A DNA stretch of 36,554 nt from Deltaproteobacteria bacterium. Its GTDB lineage: Bacteria > Desulfobacterota > Desulfuromonadia > Desulfuromonadales > Geopsychrobacteraceae. A program made the translations under genes and the position numbers. This document shows positions 1-8,209 of the stretch, one piece after another; the first letter of the stretch is position 1, and each line of letters begins with the position of its first letter. The stretch spans positions 1 to 36,554 of the forward strand of contig JAJRWF010000173.1 in NCBI GenBank assembly GCA_024276905.1. Reading direction: 5' to 3'. The notes beneath the pieces were generated by a model. It was not told the DNA's origin, did not search any database, and saw nothing but the letters and a program-made list of their open reading frames with translations.

Positions 1-128
1 CCCGCAATATTGCCGACGTCCCGCTTGAACTCCCGGCAGGAGTCGATCGCGCCCACTATCTGGCCTACAAGGGGATGGCAGCGGCCGCCGCTCCTGAACG
101 TTTGAAAAAACGCAAAAACATCCTCTAG
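1..128 (+). CDS. C-terminal fragment, probable [NiFe] hydrogenase small subunit
   Basis: An open frame enters from the left edge (first full codon at base 3) and ends at TAG 126-128, leaving 41 residues. The tail is basic and ends LKKRKNIL. Nothing in the fragment itself is diagnostic. The assignment rests on position: it lies 5 bases before a hydrogenase large subunit and in the same orientation, where group 1 and 2 [NiFe] hydrogenase operons place the iron-sulfur small subunit. The fragment contains no membrane anchor. Another hydrogenase-associated electron-transfer protein remains possible. Confidence 0.5.
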   Translation, partial: RNIADVPLELPAGVDRAHYLAYKGMAAAAAPERLKKRKNIL

Positions 129-133
129 GACAA

Positions 134-1657
134 ATGATGAGTAGACGCACCCTTAACCTGCCGGTCAACCGGGTCGAAGGCGACCTCGAAATCAGCGTTG
201 ATATCGTCCACAACACGGTGGTCAAGGCTCAGGTCGCAGGAACCATGTTTCGTGGTTTTGAACAGATGATGGCCGGTCGTGGGCTGCTTGACGGACTGGT
301 GATCACCCCGCGCATCTGCGGTATCTGCAGTACCAGCCATCTCTATGCCGCAGCACTGGCACTGGACGATCTGCATCAGATCACAATCCCCGACAATGCC
401 GTGCGTATGCGCAATCTGGCCCATATTGCAGAACACCTGCAAAGTGATCTGCGCCATATCATTCTGATGTTCGCTGTTGACTTTGCCCACGAAAGCTACA
501 GCGATCGCAATTTTTTTACCGAAGCACAGCGCTGCTACACACCGCTACAGGGTGAATCTGTCATTTCAACCATCAAGGCCACCCGCCAGATCCTTGAGGT
601 CGTTGCCATCATCGGCGGTCAATGGCCTCATTCCTCGTTTATGGTTCCCGGCGGAATCGTCTCGACCCCAAGCCGTGCCGACCTGCGCAAATGCTGCCTG
701 ATCCTCGAAGAGTTCCGCCGCTGGTACGAAACTCAGATTCTTGGCGGCCCTATTTCCGAGTGGCAGAAGGTCAAGAGCAGTAGTGACCTATCCAGCTGGT
801 GCAAGGATCCGTCTCATTGTCAGGGCGACCTGGCGCGTCTTGTCCGGATCGGAGAAGAGCTGCAGCTTGATCAGGGTGCTGCCGACTACGGTTTCATCAG
901 TGGTGGCAGCCTGCCGCTCCCGGCATCTGAAGTCTCCCGTGGCCGGTCGCACCTTTTCCGGCCGGGTTACTGGCAACAGGGGCAGCGATCATCGCTGGAC
1001 AGGGCACAGATCAGTGAGCAACTGTCGTCCAGCTACTACCACCAAGGCCCCGAAACCTCGGGTTCGATTTATCACACGAAAACCCGACCGGACATGGAGA
1101 AGGAAGCCGCCTACAGTTGGGTTAAGGCACCACGGTATTGCGGCCAGCCCGCCGAAACCGGCCCCCTCGCCGAATTGCTCTGCAATGATCACCCGCTACT
1201 GACCGACTGGGTAGCAAACAAAGGTGTCAGCCCTCTGGCCCGCGAACTGGCCAGGATACTGAGGCCGGCCGAACTGATCCCGACAGCTTTGCGCTGGATC
1301 AGGGAGACCGACCCGCAACAAGGATACTACCTTGAACCTGAGCCCTGCGAGAGCGGGCGTGGACTGGGAATAGTTCAGGCATCACGTGGCATGCTCGGAC
1401 ACTGGCTGGAAGTAGATGACGGCAGGATTGAGAATTACCAGATGATCACCCCGACCTCATGGAATGCCTCTCCCCGCGATGGAAACAGCCTGACCGGACC
1501 AATGGAGCAGGCCCTTCTCGGCGCCCAGATCAGCGACCCGGAAAACCCGATAGAGCTGGGACATATCGTCCGTTCATTCGATCCCTGCCTGGTTTGCGCC
1601 GTCCACAGTCTGCACCAAAACGGCCAGAGTACCCTGCGGCTTGGAGGGCTGCCATGA
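134..1657 (+). CDS. [NiFe] hydrogenase large subunit (HupL-like, probable group 2)
   Basis: This is the catalytic subunit carrying the NiFe(CN)2CO centre that splits or makes H2. Both nickel-ligand pairs are present: RICGIC near residues 60-65 followed by His69, and DPCLVC with Cys485, Cys488 and His491. A 16-residue extension after His491 is the tail normally removed by a maturation protease, and that protease is the next gene. The N-terminal VNRVEGDLE stretch and the GGQWPHSS segment resemble the cyanobacterial HupL/group 2 type from memory, and there is no export signal, so a cytoplasmic enzyme is inferred. The start has two ATGs (134 and 137) behind an AGGA at 127-130; either is plausible. 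Its stop overlaps the next start (ATGA). H2-sensing hydrogenases usually lack the cleavable tail, so a catalytic role is favoured. Length 507 aa is normal. Confidence 0.93.
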   Translation: MMSRRTLNLPVNRVEGDLEISVDIVHNTVVKAQVAGTMFRGFEQMMAGRGLLDGLVITPRICGICSTSHLYAAALALDDLHQITIPDNAVRMRNLAHIAEHLQSDLRHIILMFAVDFAHESYSDRNFFTEAQRCYTPLQGESVISTIKATRQILEVVAIIGGQWPHSSFMVPGGIVSTPSRADLRKCCLILEEFRRWYETQILGGPISEWQKVKSSSDLSSWCKDPSHCQGDLARLVRIGEELQLDQGAADYGFISGGSLPLPASEVSRGRSHLFRPGYWQQGQRSSLDRAQISEQLSSSYYHQGPETSGSIYHTKTRPDMEKEAAYSWVKAPRYCGQPAETGPLAELLCNDHPLLTDWVANKGVSPLARELARILRPAELIPTALRWIRETDPQQGYYLEPEPCESGRGLGIVQASRGMLGHWLEVDDGRIENYQMITPTSWNASPRDGNSLTGPMEQALLGAQISDPENPIELGHIVRSFDPCLVCAVHSLHQNGQSTLRLGGLP

Positions 1658-2079
1658 TCCGCATCATCTGCATCGGCCATCCTCTTTTACCAACCGATAA
1701 CGCCGGTCCCTTGCTTTTTAAATGCCTGCAGAAAATTTCCCTGCCGCCGGATGTCGAACTGATCGACGGCGGGCTGCAGGGGCTGAACCTGTTACGTTTT
1801 TTCGAGGATTGTCAACGGGTTATCCTGATCGACAACATCCGTGGTTACCTGGATTGTCCTGGTATTATCCATCTGCAGGGGTCACAGATCAACGCTGTCG
1901 TCAGCCAGCATCACGATCACAGCGCGGGACTCGCCTACCTGCTGGCTCTCTTGCCAAAACTGCTTGAGCGGATACCACAGATCGAACTTCTCGGCATCGA
2001 AGGCGTATTGACCGAGAAACTGGCTGCTGAAGCCACTGAACGCCTGCAGCAACTGCTTGGTCGCAGGAGCGCGGCATGA
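1654..2079 (+). CDS. hydrogenase maturation endopeptidase (HybD/HupD family)
   Basis: A 141-residue protein of the nickel-dependent protease family that removes the C-terminal tail of the large subunit once nickel is inserted. The N-terminal IGHPLLPTDNAG is a variant of the family's GNxLxxDDG motif, with Asp15 at the first metal-binding position. LIDNI (Asp60) and the His-rich QHHDHSAGL near 85-92 match the second and third metal-ligand regions. The frame is open further upstream, but ATG 1654 is chosen because it overlaps the hydrogenase stop as ATGA, a standard translational coupling. The usual GN is GH here and the acidic pair is TD, so the motif is divergent but credible. Its substrate is almost certainly the adjacent large subunit. 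Confidence 0.85.
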   Translation: MIRIICIGHPLLPTDNAGPLLFKCLQKISLPPDVELIDGGLQGLNLLRFFEDCQRVILIDNIRGYLDCPGIIHLQGSQINAVVSQHHDHSAGLAYLLALLPKLLERIPQIELLGIEGVLTEKLAAEATERLQQLLGRRSAA

Positions 2080-2501
2080 AATCCACCAAAAAGATACCGA
2101 GCTATCAACATCTGCAGCAAGAAAACCAGCTGCTGACCGAAGAGGTCTATACCGCACGCCGCGCAGCCGAACTGACAGCCGAACTGGTCGTGCAGGAAAT
2201 CACCCGCATGGAAGCAGTCCGCCAGGAGCTGGAAGAAAAGAATCTGGCGTTGCAGAGTGCCCTGCGGGAGATTGACACCCTGCGTGACACCTTGCCGATC
2301 TGCGCCCGCTGCAAAAGCATCCGCGACGACGATGGCTACTGGCAGCAGATCGAAACCTACCTGAAAGAGCACTCTGGTTCAGAACTGACCCACGGTATCT
2401 GCCCTGGCTGTGAAGAGGAAATGTACGGCGGCACCGAATGGTACCGGAGATTAAAACAGAAGCGGCTCGACAGAGCTGCAAGTCCGACAAAAGAACCCTG
2501 A
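2076..2501 (+). CDS. coiled-coil protein with CxxC...CxxC signalling-type domain
   Basis: A 141-residue protein. Residues about 10-72 are Glu/Gln/Leu-rich and look coiled-coil. Residues 73-113 contain LPICARCKSIRDDDGYW and a later HGICPGC, placing Cys76, Cys79, Cys109 and Cys112 as a probable zinc or redox site. From memory, this LPIC..CK.IRD..GYW domain is usually found at the C-terminus of response regulators and PAS/HAMP sensor proteins in Geobacter-like bacteria; here it stands alone with a coiled coil. It starts inside the protease stop (ATGA overlap at 2076-2079) and is followed by the operon terminator, so it is co-expressed with the hydrogenase. Its function is unknown; a regulatory or partner-docking role is an inference. 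Confidence 0.8.
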   Translation: MKSTKKIPSYQHLQQENQLLTEEVYTARRAAELTAELVVQEITRMEAVRQELEEKNLALQSALREIDTLRDTLPICARCKSIRDDDGYWQQIETYLKEHSGSELTHGICPGCEEEMYGGTEWYRRLKQKRLDRAASPTKEP

Positions 2502-2510
2502 TTTTGCACG

Positions 2511-2549
2511 CCGAAAGCCCCGGCGAGAGTGCCGGGGCTTTCGGTTTTG
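2511..2549 (+). terminator. Rho-independent terminator of the hydrogenase operon
   Basis: A perfect 14-base inverted repeat (2511-2524 with 2531-2544, arm CCGAAAGCCCCGGC) with a 6-base loop is followed by a T run. The T run lies on the + side only, so it serves the hydrogenase operon; the convergent OmpA-like gene ends just beyond it at 2565. Confidence 0.9.
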
Positions 2550-2564
2550 TATCATCCACGCCAA

Positions 2565-3251
2565 CTACTGAATGTTTTCATCCGGAATAATCAGCATTTC
2601 GACCCGTCGGTTCAACTGACGACCGGCTTCGGTGCTGTTGGTCGTGCGCGGCTGAGATTCACCGCGACCGACGGTACTGATACGGCTCGAAGCGACCCCG
2701 CGATCTTCCAGGGCGAAACCGACCGCCCTGGCCCGTTTCTCCGAAAGCTGCTGATTGTAAACCTCGGAGCCGACATTGTCTGTATGGCCGATGATTTTGA
2801 TACGGGTCCGCGGATAACGGTTAAGGATACCGGCGACCTTCTCCAGGCTGCGCTCAAAAGCCGGTTGCAATCGTGAGGAGTTGAAGTCGAATGAAACCTC
2901 TGAATTCATGGTGATTTTCAGATTCTCGTTCTGCAGGCGCTCAACCTCTATCTGATGAGCCGCGCGTTCGGAAGCAAGCTGCTGCTCAAATTCGGCCTGC
3001 TGCTTGTCCATGTAATATCCGACCCCCGCTCCCAGAGCACCACCCGCGGCACCACCGACCAGCGCTCCCCTGAGCGCACCGCCAGAAGAATCCTGCTGAT
3101 AACCGACAATCGCCCCGGCCACCGCTCCGACAGCAGCCCCGATGCCCGCTTTCTGTTTGGTATGCTTATTCGGATCATTCGGCTGAATGCAACCGAAAAG
3201 AATCAGGCTCAGGACAACATAAATGATGAGTTTCTGGCTTTTGCGCGGCAT
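2565..3251 (-). CDS. OmpA-family lipoprotein with glycine-zipper segment
   Basis: A 228-residue outer-membrane-type lipoprotein that likely tethers the envelope to peptidoglycan. A short hydrophobic signal ends in the lipobox LILFGC (Cys21). Residues about 30-85 form a glycine/alanine-rich zipper with a GYYMDK end, then comes a short coiled coil rich in Glu/Gln, then a C-terminal OmpA domain with IKIIGHTDNVG and the downstream NQQLSEKRARAV helix. The Asp and Arg of these motifs are the residues that bind diaminopimelate in this family. The frame extends upstream, but ATG 3251 is preferred because an AGGA lies 7 bases before it and the signal peptide then has normal length. It appears monocistronic. 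Confidence 0.9.
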   Translation of the reverse strand: MPRKSQKLIIYVVLSLILFGCIQPNDPNKHTKQKAGIGAAVGAVAGAIVGYQQDSSGGALRGALVGGAAGGALGAGVGYYMDKQQAEFEQQLASERAAHQIEVERLQNENLKITMNSEVSFDFNSSRLQPAFERSLEKVAGILNRYPRTRIKIIGHTDNVGSEVYNQQLSEKRARAVGFALEDRGVASSRISTVGRGESQPRTTNSTEAGRQLNRRVEMLIIPDENIQ

Positions 3252-3299
3252 GTTTCTGTCCTTTCTTAACAATGTTGAAACCAAAAGATCTTCCCGCGG

Positions 3300-3326
3300 A
3301 TTTTAGCACAAACCAGTGAGAGACAA
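3300..3326 (-). promoter_or_regulatory. candidate promoter for the OmpA-like lipoprotein
   Basis: On the minus strand an extended -10 (TGCTAAAAT, hexamer at 3300-3305) lies about 50 bases before the chosen start. TTGTCT at 3321-3326 gives a short 15-base spacer. The -35 is weak, and the extended TG may compensate. Sequence-only call. Confidence 0.4.
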
Positions 3327-3338
3327 ACAATCGGACAT

Positions 3339-3377
3339 AAAAAAGAGGCTGCAGTGATCAATTCCTGCAGCCTCTTT
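3339..3377 (-). terminator. Rho-independent terminator downstream of prfC
   Basis: A 10-base stem (3345-3354 with 3365-3374, arm GAGGCTGCAG) with a 10-base loop is followed on the minus strand by six T (A run 3339-3344). It lies 30 bases after the prfC stop and ends its transcript. Confidence 0.88.
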
Positions 3378-3406
3378 GCGCGTTTCCACAATAACCCCGG
3401 TTGTTG

Positions 3407-4993
3407 TCAACTGTGCTCCCGAGCTTTCAGAAAGGCAATCCCGTCCCACTCTTCCATGGTATGTCCCAGGCGCCACTCGCTGGCCGCCAGATAGGTCAGG
3501 TGACCTTCAGCATCCTCAGCGAGATGATGCTGATATTTTTTCTGGAAATCGGCCAGCAGCTTCTTGTCGTCACTCTGGATCCAGCGTGCGGTATTGTAAT
3601 CGACCCCTTCGTAGACGGCGTTGACATTGTACTCGGCCTTGAGTCGTTCCATGGTGACATCGAACTGCAGTACCCCGACCGCGCCGAGGATGAATTCGGC
3701 CCCGGAAAGCGGCTTGAAGACCTGCACCGCACCCTCTTCGGCCAGCTGAACCAGACCTTTTTGCAGCTGTTTTGACTTGAGCGGATCCTTGAGCCGCACC
3801 CGGCGAAAATGCTCGGGGGCAAAGTTGGGGATACCGGTAAACTTCAGCTCTTCCTTCAGCGAGAAGGTGTCGCCGATCTTGATCGTGCCGTGATTGTGCA
3901 GGCCGATGATATCGCCTGGATAGGCTTCTTCGACGTGGGCACGATCCTGAGCCATGAAGATGGTCGCCTTGGAGAGATTAACCTCCTTGCCGATGCGGTG
4001 ATGCCGCACCTTCATCCCGCGAGTGAATTTGCCACTGCAGATCCGCAAAAAGGCGATGCGGTCACGGTGGGCCGGATCCATGTTCGCCTGGATCTTGAAG
4101 ACGAAACCGGAAAAAGCCTCCTCTTCCGGTGCAACGATCCGGCTGGCGGTCTCGCGCGGCCCCGGTGCGGGGGCCAGTTCGACAAAGGCGTCGAGCATCT
4201 CCTGAACACCGAAATTGTTGATCGCACTGCCGAAAAAAACCGGTGTCTGGCTGGCTTTCAGGTAGTCATCCATATTGAAGGGGTTAGCTGCGCCTTCGAG
4301 CAGTTCGATATCCTCCCGCAGTTCAGCGGCCTGACTGCCGAGCAGTTCATCCAGTTTGGGATCATCGAGGCTGTCGATCTTCACCGTCTCGGTACTGCGC
4401 GCGTCATCGCCGGGCGTGAACAGGTTGAGCTCCTTGCGGTAGAGGTTGTAGACCCCCTTAAAGCGCTTGCCCATGCCTATCGGCCAGGAGAGCGGCGTAC
4501 ATTCGATCTGCAGTTTCTCCTCGATATCGGCCAGCAGATCAAGCGGTGCAAGGCCCTCGCGATCAAGTTTGTTGATAAAGGTCAGCACCGGGGTATTGCG
4601 CATGCGGCAGACTTCCATCAACTTTTCGGTCTGCGGCTCAACCCCCTTGGCACTGTCGATCACCATCAACGCACTGTCGACGGCGGTCAGGACCCGGTAG
4701 GTATCTTCGGAGAAATCCTGGTGGCCCGGGGTATCGAGCAGATTGACCTCGAAATCACGGTAATCAAACTTCATCACCGAGGAGGAAACCGAGATACCGC
4801 GCTCCTTCTCGATACTCATCCAGTCACTGGTCGCATGGCGGTTCGACTTCCGTGCCTTGACCGTCCCGGCCATCTGAATCGCCCCGCCAAAGAGCAGTAG
4901 CTTCTCGGTCAGGGTGGTTTTACCGGCATCGGGGTGACTGATGATGCCGAAGGTGCGGCGCTTGGCAATCTCTCTGGGCAGATTGTGACTCAC
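3407..4993 (-). CDS. prfC: peptide chain release factor 3 (GTPase)
   Basis: RF3 is the translational GTPase that recycles RF1/RF2 from terminating ribosomes. The 528-residue length is standard. The GTPase motifs are intact: P-loop SHPDAGKTT near residue 20, switch [10 protein letters not shown] near 87-94, and NKLDRE near 140. The early [14 protein letters not shown] stretch and the long segment after the G domain fit RF3 rather than EF-G. The start codon is GTG at 4991-4993 (MSHNLPRE), with an AAGGA about 9 bases upstream. The gene is single, ends with its own terminator, and lies between two lipoprotein loci with no obvious functional link to them. Confidence 0.96.
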   Translation of the reverse strand: MSHNLPREIAKRRTFGIISHPDAGKTTLTEKLLLFGGAIQMAGTVKARKSNRHATSDWMSIEKERGISVSSSVMKFDYRDFEVNLLDTPGHQDFSEDTYRVLTAVDSALMVIDSAKGVEPQTEKLMEVCRMRNTPVLTFINKLDREGLAPLDLLADIEEKLQIECTPLSWPIGMGKRFKGVYNLYRKELNLFTPGDDARSTETVKIDSLDDPKLDELLGSQAAELREDIELLEGAANPFNMDDYLKASQTPVFFGSAINNFGVQEMLDAFVELAPAPGPRETASRIVAPEEEAFSGFVFKIQANMDPAHRDRIAFLRICSGKFTRGMKVRHHRIGKEVNLSKATIFMAQDRAHVEEAYPGDIIGLHNHGTIKIGDTFSLKEELKFTGIPNFAPEHFRRVRLKDPLKSKQLQKGLVQLAEEGAVQVFKPLSGAEFILGAVGVLQFDVTMERLKAEYNVNAVYEGVDYNTARWIQSDDKKLLADFQKKYQHHLAEDAEGHLTYLAASEWRLGHTMEEWDGIAFLKAREHS

Positions 4994-5049
4994 AGAATAG
5001 GTCCTTCTATGGTGAACAGGGCCTGAAACAGAGGTCAGGCAAAATGAAG

Positions 5050-5073
5050 CGGCCCGGCAGTGATGCCGGGCCG
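5050..5073 (-). terminator. Rho-independent-type terminator after the small lipoprotein pair
   Basis: A perfect 10-base stem (5050-5059 with 5064-5073, arm CGGCCCGGCA) with a 4-base loop sits 38 bases beyond the 5111 stop. On the minus strand it is followed by CTTCATTTT, an imperfect T tract, so the call is good but not ideal. It also separates this transcript from prfC. Confidence 0.7.
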
Positions 5074-5110
5074 ATACTATAGCGGAAGATCAGAAAAGAC
5101 TGAACTTTTT

Positions 5111-5371
5111 TTAGATTTCGTAGCCTTTTTTCATCATGCAGAAACGGAAAACCTTTTGGCGCTGCACGCGATCCTTCATATCTTTCATCGGATAGTTGTG
5201 CACCGGACTCATATTGATAAAACCAAACCTGTCCGCCAGCTCAGTGCATTCATTCAGGTGCACAGCAAGCTGATCCTTGCCAGATTGCGGGTGGCTGTAG
5301 ACCTGCTCGGGTGACTTGGCGCAACCCACAAGAACAAGCACACACACCAGTAACAGAAAAATCCTCTTCAT
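5111..5371 (-). CDS. small lipoprotein, paralogue of the next upstream gene
   Basis: An 86-residue protein with a clear signal ending in the lipobox LVLVGC, predicting a mature lipid-anchored protein of about 70 residues. The mature part contains GKDQ, a mid-protein Cys, the stretch ADRFGFINMSP and a C-terminal FCMMKKGYEI. The same layout occurs in the gene just upstream on this strand (5399-5698), so the pair is a tandem duplication that has diverged. No family or function is recognised. The two extra Cys, one in each half, could form a disulfide in the periplasm; this is inference. A CM..KGY ending is seen in other short proteobacterial lipoproteins from memory. Confidence 0.75.
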   Translation of the reverse strand: MKRIFLLLVCVLVLVGCAKSPEQVYSHPQSGKDQLAVHLNECTELADRFGFINMSPVHNYPMKDMKDRVQRQKVFRFCMMKKGYEI

Positions 5372-5398
5372 ATATTTCTCCCATTCCCTCGCGAACGG

Positions 5399-5698
5399 CT
5401 AAAAACGATAGCCCTTCTCCTCCATACAGAGGATAAACAAGCGATTGCGGCGCTGGCGATCCGGCTGGTTTTGCACACTGTCGCCCATCATCGGCCCCAG
5501 GTTAATCACGCCGTAACGCTCAGCATAGTCCAGACAGAAGGCCCGGTCAGCGACCTGATCATGTTTTCCGGCCGGTTCCACCCGCACCTTCTGTTCCAGC
5601 GGGGACACACAACCGACAACGAATAACACTAACAGCAGAGTAAAACGTCGCAAAAGACACCCGTCAGACAAATAGAAGATGTAGCTAGCAGATTTCAT
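5399..5698 (-). CDS. small lipoprotein, paralogue of 5111-5371
   Basis: A 99-residue frame with a hydrophobic stretch ending in the lipobox LFVVGC. The mature part shares with its neighbour the order SP.EQ, GK, a mid-protein Cys, an A-[ED]-R-[YF]-G-x-I-N-x-x-P block, and a terminal F..CM..KGY. The start is uncertain: ATG 5698 has a poor ribosome site and adds about 15 residues before the usual charged signal start, while a TTG at codon 16 would give a compact signal (RRFTLLLVLF). It lies 27 bases before the second copy, so the two are probably one transcript. Function unknown. Confidence 0.7.
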   Translation of the reverse strand: MKSASYIFYLSDGCLLRRFTLLLVLFVVGCVSPLEQKVRVEPAGKHDQVADRAFCLDYAERYGVINLGPMMGDSVQNQPDRQRRNRLFILCMEEKGYRF

Positions 5699-5913
5699 GC
5701 CTTGTTATCGCCGGTACGCTATCCACCTGGAACCACGGCAATCATAGTCGAAACAGCTGTCGAGCGTACAGGAATTTTACGCCATTTGCTCAATCAGCGC
5801 GCCATATGCCCGTTGGCAAAGGAGAAGAACAAAATCAACCTTGACCCTTACCCGCTCCTGCGCTTAAGGTGCCGTTGGATTATATCAAACTTTTATTCAG
5901 GGAGAAGCCGACG

Positions 5914-6540
5914 ATGGCTGTTTTTGAAGTGAACCACCCGTTGGTCCGACACAAGTTGGGGCTGATGCGGCAGGCAGATATCAGCACCAAGGATTTTCGC
6001 GAACTGGCCTCGGAAGTTGCGCGCCTGCTGACGTACGAAGCAACCAAGGATCTCGAAACGGAAACCGAGACCATCCAGGGCTGGAACGGAGCCATTGATG
6101 TTGATCGGATCAAGGGTAAAAAAATTACCGTGGTGCCGATCCTGCGCGCCGGACTCGGGATGATGAACGGAGTTCTCGATCTGATTCCCGGCGCCAAGGT
6201 CAGCGTGGTAGGTCTCTATCGCAACGAAGAGACTCTGGAACCGGTGACCTATTTCGAAAAGATGACCAGCAACATGGAGAACCGCACCGCCCTGATCCTC
6301 GATCCGATGCTCGCTACCGGCGGATCATTGGAGGCCTGCATCGATATGGTCAAAAAACATGGATGCACCAGCATTCGGGGCCTCTTTCTGGTCGCGGTTC
6401 CCGAAGGGATCGAACGAGTGACCAGGGCTCACCCCGATGTCGATATCTACGTCGCTTCCATTGACGAGCGTCTGAATGAAAACGGTTACATCCTGCCCGG
6501 ACTGGGCGATGCCGGCGACAAGATTTTCGGCACCAAATAA
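5914..6540 (+). CDS. upp: uracil phosphoribosyltransferase
   Basis: This enzyme converts uracil and PRPP to UMP in pyrimidine salvage in the cytosol. The 208-residue length is typical. Family marks include the N-terminal [13 protein letters not shown], the RAGLGM loop, the PRPP-binding [13 protein letters not shown] near residue 127, and the C-terminal [12 protein letters not shown] that binds uracil. The frame is open from 5869, but ATG 5914 (MAVFEVNHP) is chosen because it has GGGAG about 10 bases upstream and gives the family N-terminus. No uracil permease follows; the gene has its own downstream terminator and looks monocistronic. Confidence 0.96.
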   Translation: MAVFEVNHPLVRHKLGLMRQADISTKDFRELASEVARLLTYEATKDLETETETIQGWNGAIDVDRIKGKKITVVPILRAGLGMMNGVLDLIPGAKVSVVGLYRNEETLEPVTYFEKMTSNMENRTALILDPMLATGGSLEACIDMVKKHGCTSIRGLFLVAVPEGIERVTRAHPDVDIYVASIDERLNENGYILPGLGDAGDKIFGTK

Positions 6541-6663
6541 ACAATCTGTGATCAACGCCAAGGGGGCGCCACAACAAAATAAGCCCCCCATCTTCCTGCC
6601 GGTATCCGTTCGCCCCCGGTTGGAAACGAGCCAGAAATAATCCCTGCCCGCGGTAATAAATCT

Positions 6664-6687
6664 GGGGCTGCATTGTCAGCCCCTTTT
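6664..6687 (+). terminator. Rho-independent terminator downstream of upp
   Basis: The stem GGGGCTG (6664-6670) with CAGCCCC (6677-6683) and a 6-base loop is followed by TTTT. It lies 123 bases past upp; nothing else recognisable was seen in the 260-base gap between upp and the next gene. Confidence 0.7.
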
Positions 6688-6800
6688 CATTGGAACTATT
6701 TCCACCTCTTGCCCCCCGTCAGACAGTTCTCAAAACAGCATAAACATGATAGATATGGGGATGTTTTGCTGACCTGCACACAAAAAAGGATCGAAATCTG

Positions 6801-8132
6801 ATGAATTATCCTGCCATCGGCCTGCAAGTACCCCGCATTTTACTCCCCAAAGAGGGCACCGACATGCACCACTGGGCAGTTATTGCCTGTGACCAATACA
6901 CTTCGGACGAAGCCTACTGGCAGCGCCTTGCGACCAAGACAGCAAAGAATCCGTCGACCCTCAAGCTGATTTTCCCCGAGGTTTATCTTGAAAGTTCCAA
7001 GGGTGATTCCAGAATTTCTGCCATCAACCAGTCGATGGAGCAGTATCTGGCCGATGGCAGCCTGACCGAGCACCCCCCAGGATTTATTCTGGTCGACCGC
7101 AAAACCGCCGAGGTCGAGTCACGCAAAGGTCTGATGGTGGCACTCGATCTCGAACAGTACGATTACAACAAGGGGGCCACATCGCTGATCCGAGCGACCG
7201 AAGGGACGATTCTCGACCGGTTGCCACCACGTATCAAGGTGCGTGAAAATGCACCGATTGAACTGCCGCATATTATGGTACTGATCGACGACCCCGAACA
7301 GAGTGTGATTGAACCGCTGTTCGACAGCAACCCGGAGCTGCTCTACGATTTCGAACTGCTGGCGAATGGCGGACACGTCAAGGGCTACCGCATCGACCGG
7401 CCGCAACAGATCGAACAACTCGTCAACGCTCTCGGTAAGCTGGCCGATCCGCAGCATTATCGCAAACGCTATCAGGTCGAGGGCGAGGTCATGCTCTACG
7501 CCATGGGCGACGGCAATCACAGCTTCGCCACCGCCAAGGCAATCTGGGAAAAACTCAAACAGGATGCCGACGACCAACAGGCGATCATGGAACACCCGGC
7601 ACGTTACGCGCTGGTCGAACTGGTCAACCTGCATGACCCCGGCCTGGAATTTGAGGCGATCCATCGCGTACTGTTCAACGTCAACCCACAACAATTGCGG
7701 CAGGAGATGGAAAACTGGTTCAACGCCCGTAATGAGCAGTTCAGCTATACCCCCTGTGAAAGCCTTCACGCGGCACAGACCCTCGCCGAAAACCGAACCG
7801 AAGGCCAGGGATTCTGCACTGTTTTCGCTGGAAGCTATGGCTATTGTGAGCTAAAAAACCCGCAACTGACACTGGATGTTGCCAGTCTGCAGGCTTTTCT
7901 CGACACATATCTGAGCGCTCAACCGAAGGCACGTATCGACTATATTCACGGCGAGGAGGCTGTCGCCAGCCTCGGCTCCCAGGCTGACAATGCAGGTTTT
8001 TTCCTGCCGTCAATTTCCAAAAACAACTTTTTCCGCACCATTATTGTTGACGGCGCCCTGCCGCGTAAAACTTTTTCGATGGGCGAAGCGGACGAAAAAA
8101 GATTTTATCTGGAATGCCGCCGAATTAAATAA
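6801..8132 (+). CDS. DUF1015 family protein
   Basis: A 443-residue soluble protein of the DUF1015 family. Family signatures are the N-terminal proline-rich start with HHWAVIACDQYTSDEAYW, and the central YAMGDGNHSFATAKAIW. The GDGNHS block corresponds to the DGHHR-type motif used in this family and in the related SerK/ParB-like nucleotide-using fold; that relation is from memory, and no activity should be assumed. AAAGGA lies about 10 bases before ATG 6801. It is flanked by the upp terminator and a 77-base gap to the next gene, so it may be monocistronic. Length and motif content look intact. Confidence 0.85.
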   Translation: MNYPAIGLQVPRILLPKEGTDMHHWAVIACDQYTSDEAYWQRLATKTAKNPSTLKLIFPEVYLESSKGDSRISAINQSMEQYLADGSLTEHPPGFILVDRKTAEVESRKGLMVALDLEQYDYNKGATSLIRATEGTILDRLPPRIKVRENAPIELPHIMVLIDDPEQSVIEPLFDSNPELLYDFELLANGGHVKGYRIDRPQQIEQLVNALGKLADPQHYRKRYQVEGEVMLYAMGDGNHSFATAKAIWEKLKQDADDQQAIMEHPARYALVELVNLHDPGLEFEAIHRVLFNVNPQQLRQEMENWFNARNEQFSYTPCESLHAAQTLAENRTEGQGFCTVFAGSYGYCELKNPQLTLDVASLQAFLDTYLSAQPKARIDYIHGEEAVASLGSQADNAGFFLPSISKNNFFRTIIVDGALPRKTFSMGEADEKRFYLECRRIK

Positions 8133-8209
8133 TCTCTGCCCCGGAGCAGTAACTTCAGCACTGGTCCGGGACCAGGTTTGGAAGTAGTTTCTCTTACGCG
8201 AGAGTCGGG

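Noticed and set aside
477-1202. Other-frame open stretches inside the hydrogenase large subunit.
   Set aside because: The hydrogenase frame is complete with both ligand motifs; these have no ribosome sites and Arg/Ser-rich composition typical of shadow frames.
3809-4900. A 363-codon frame on the + strand inside prfC.
   Set aside because: It is a mirror of the strongly conserved prfC frame, has no ribosome site and reads as no family.
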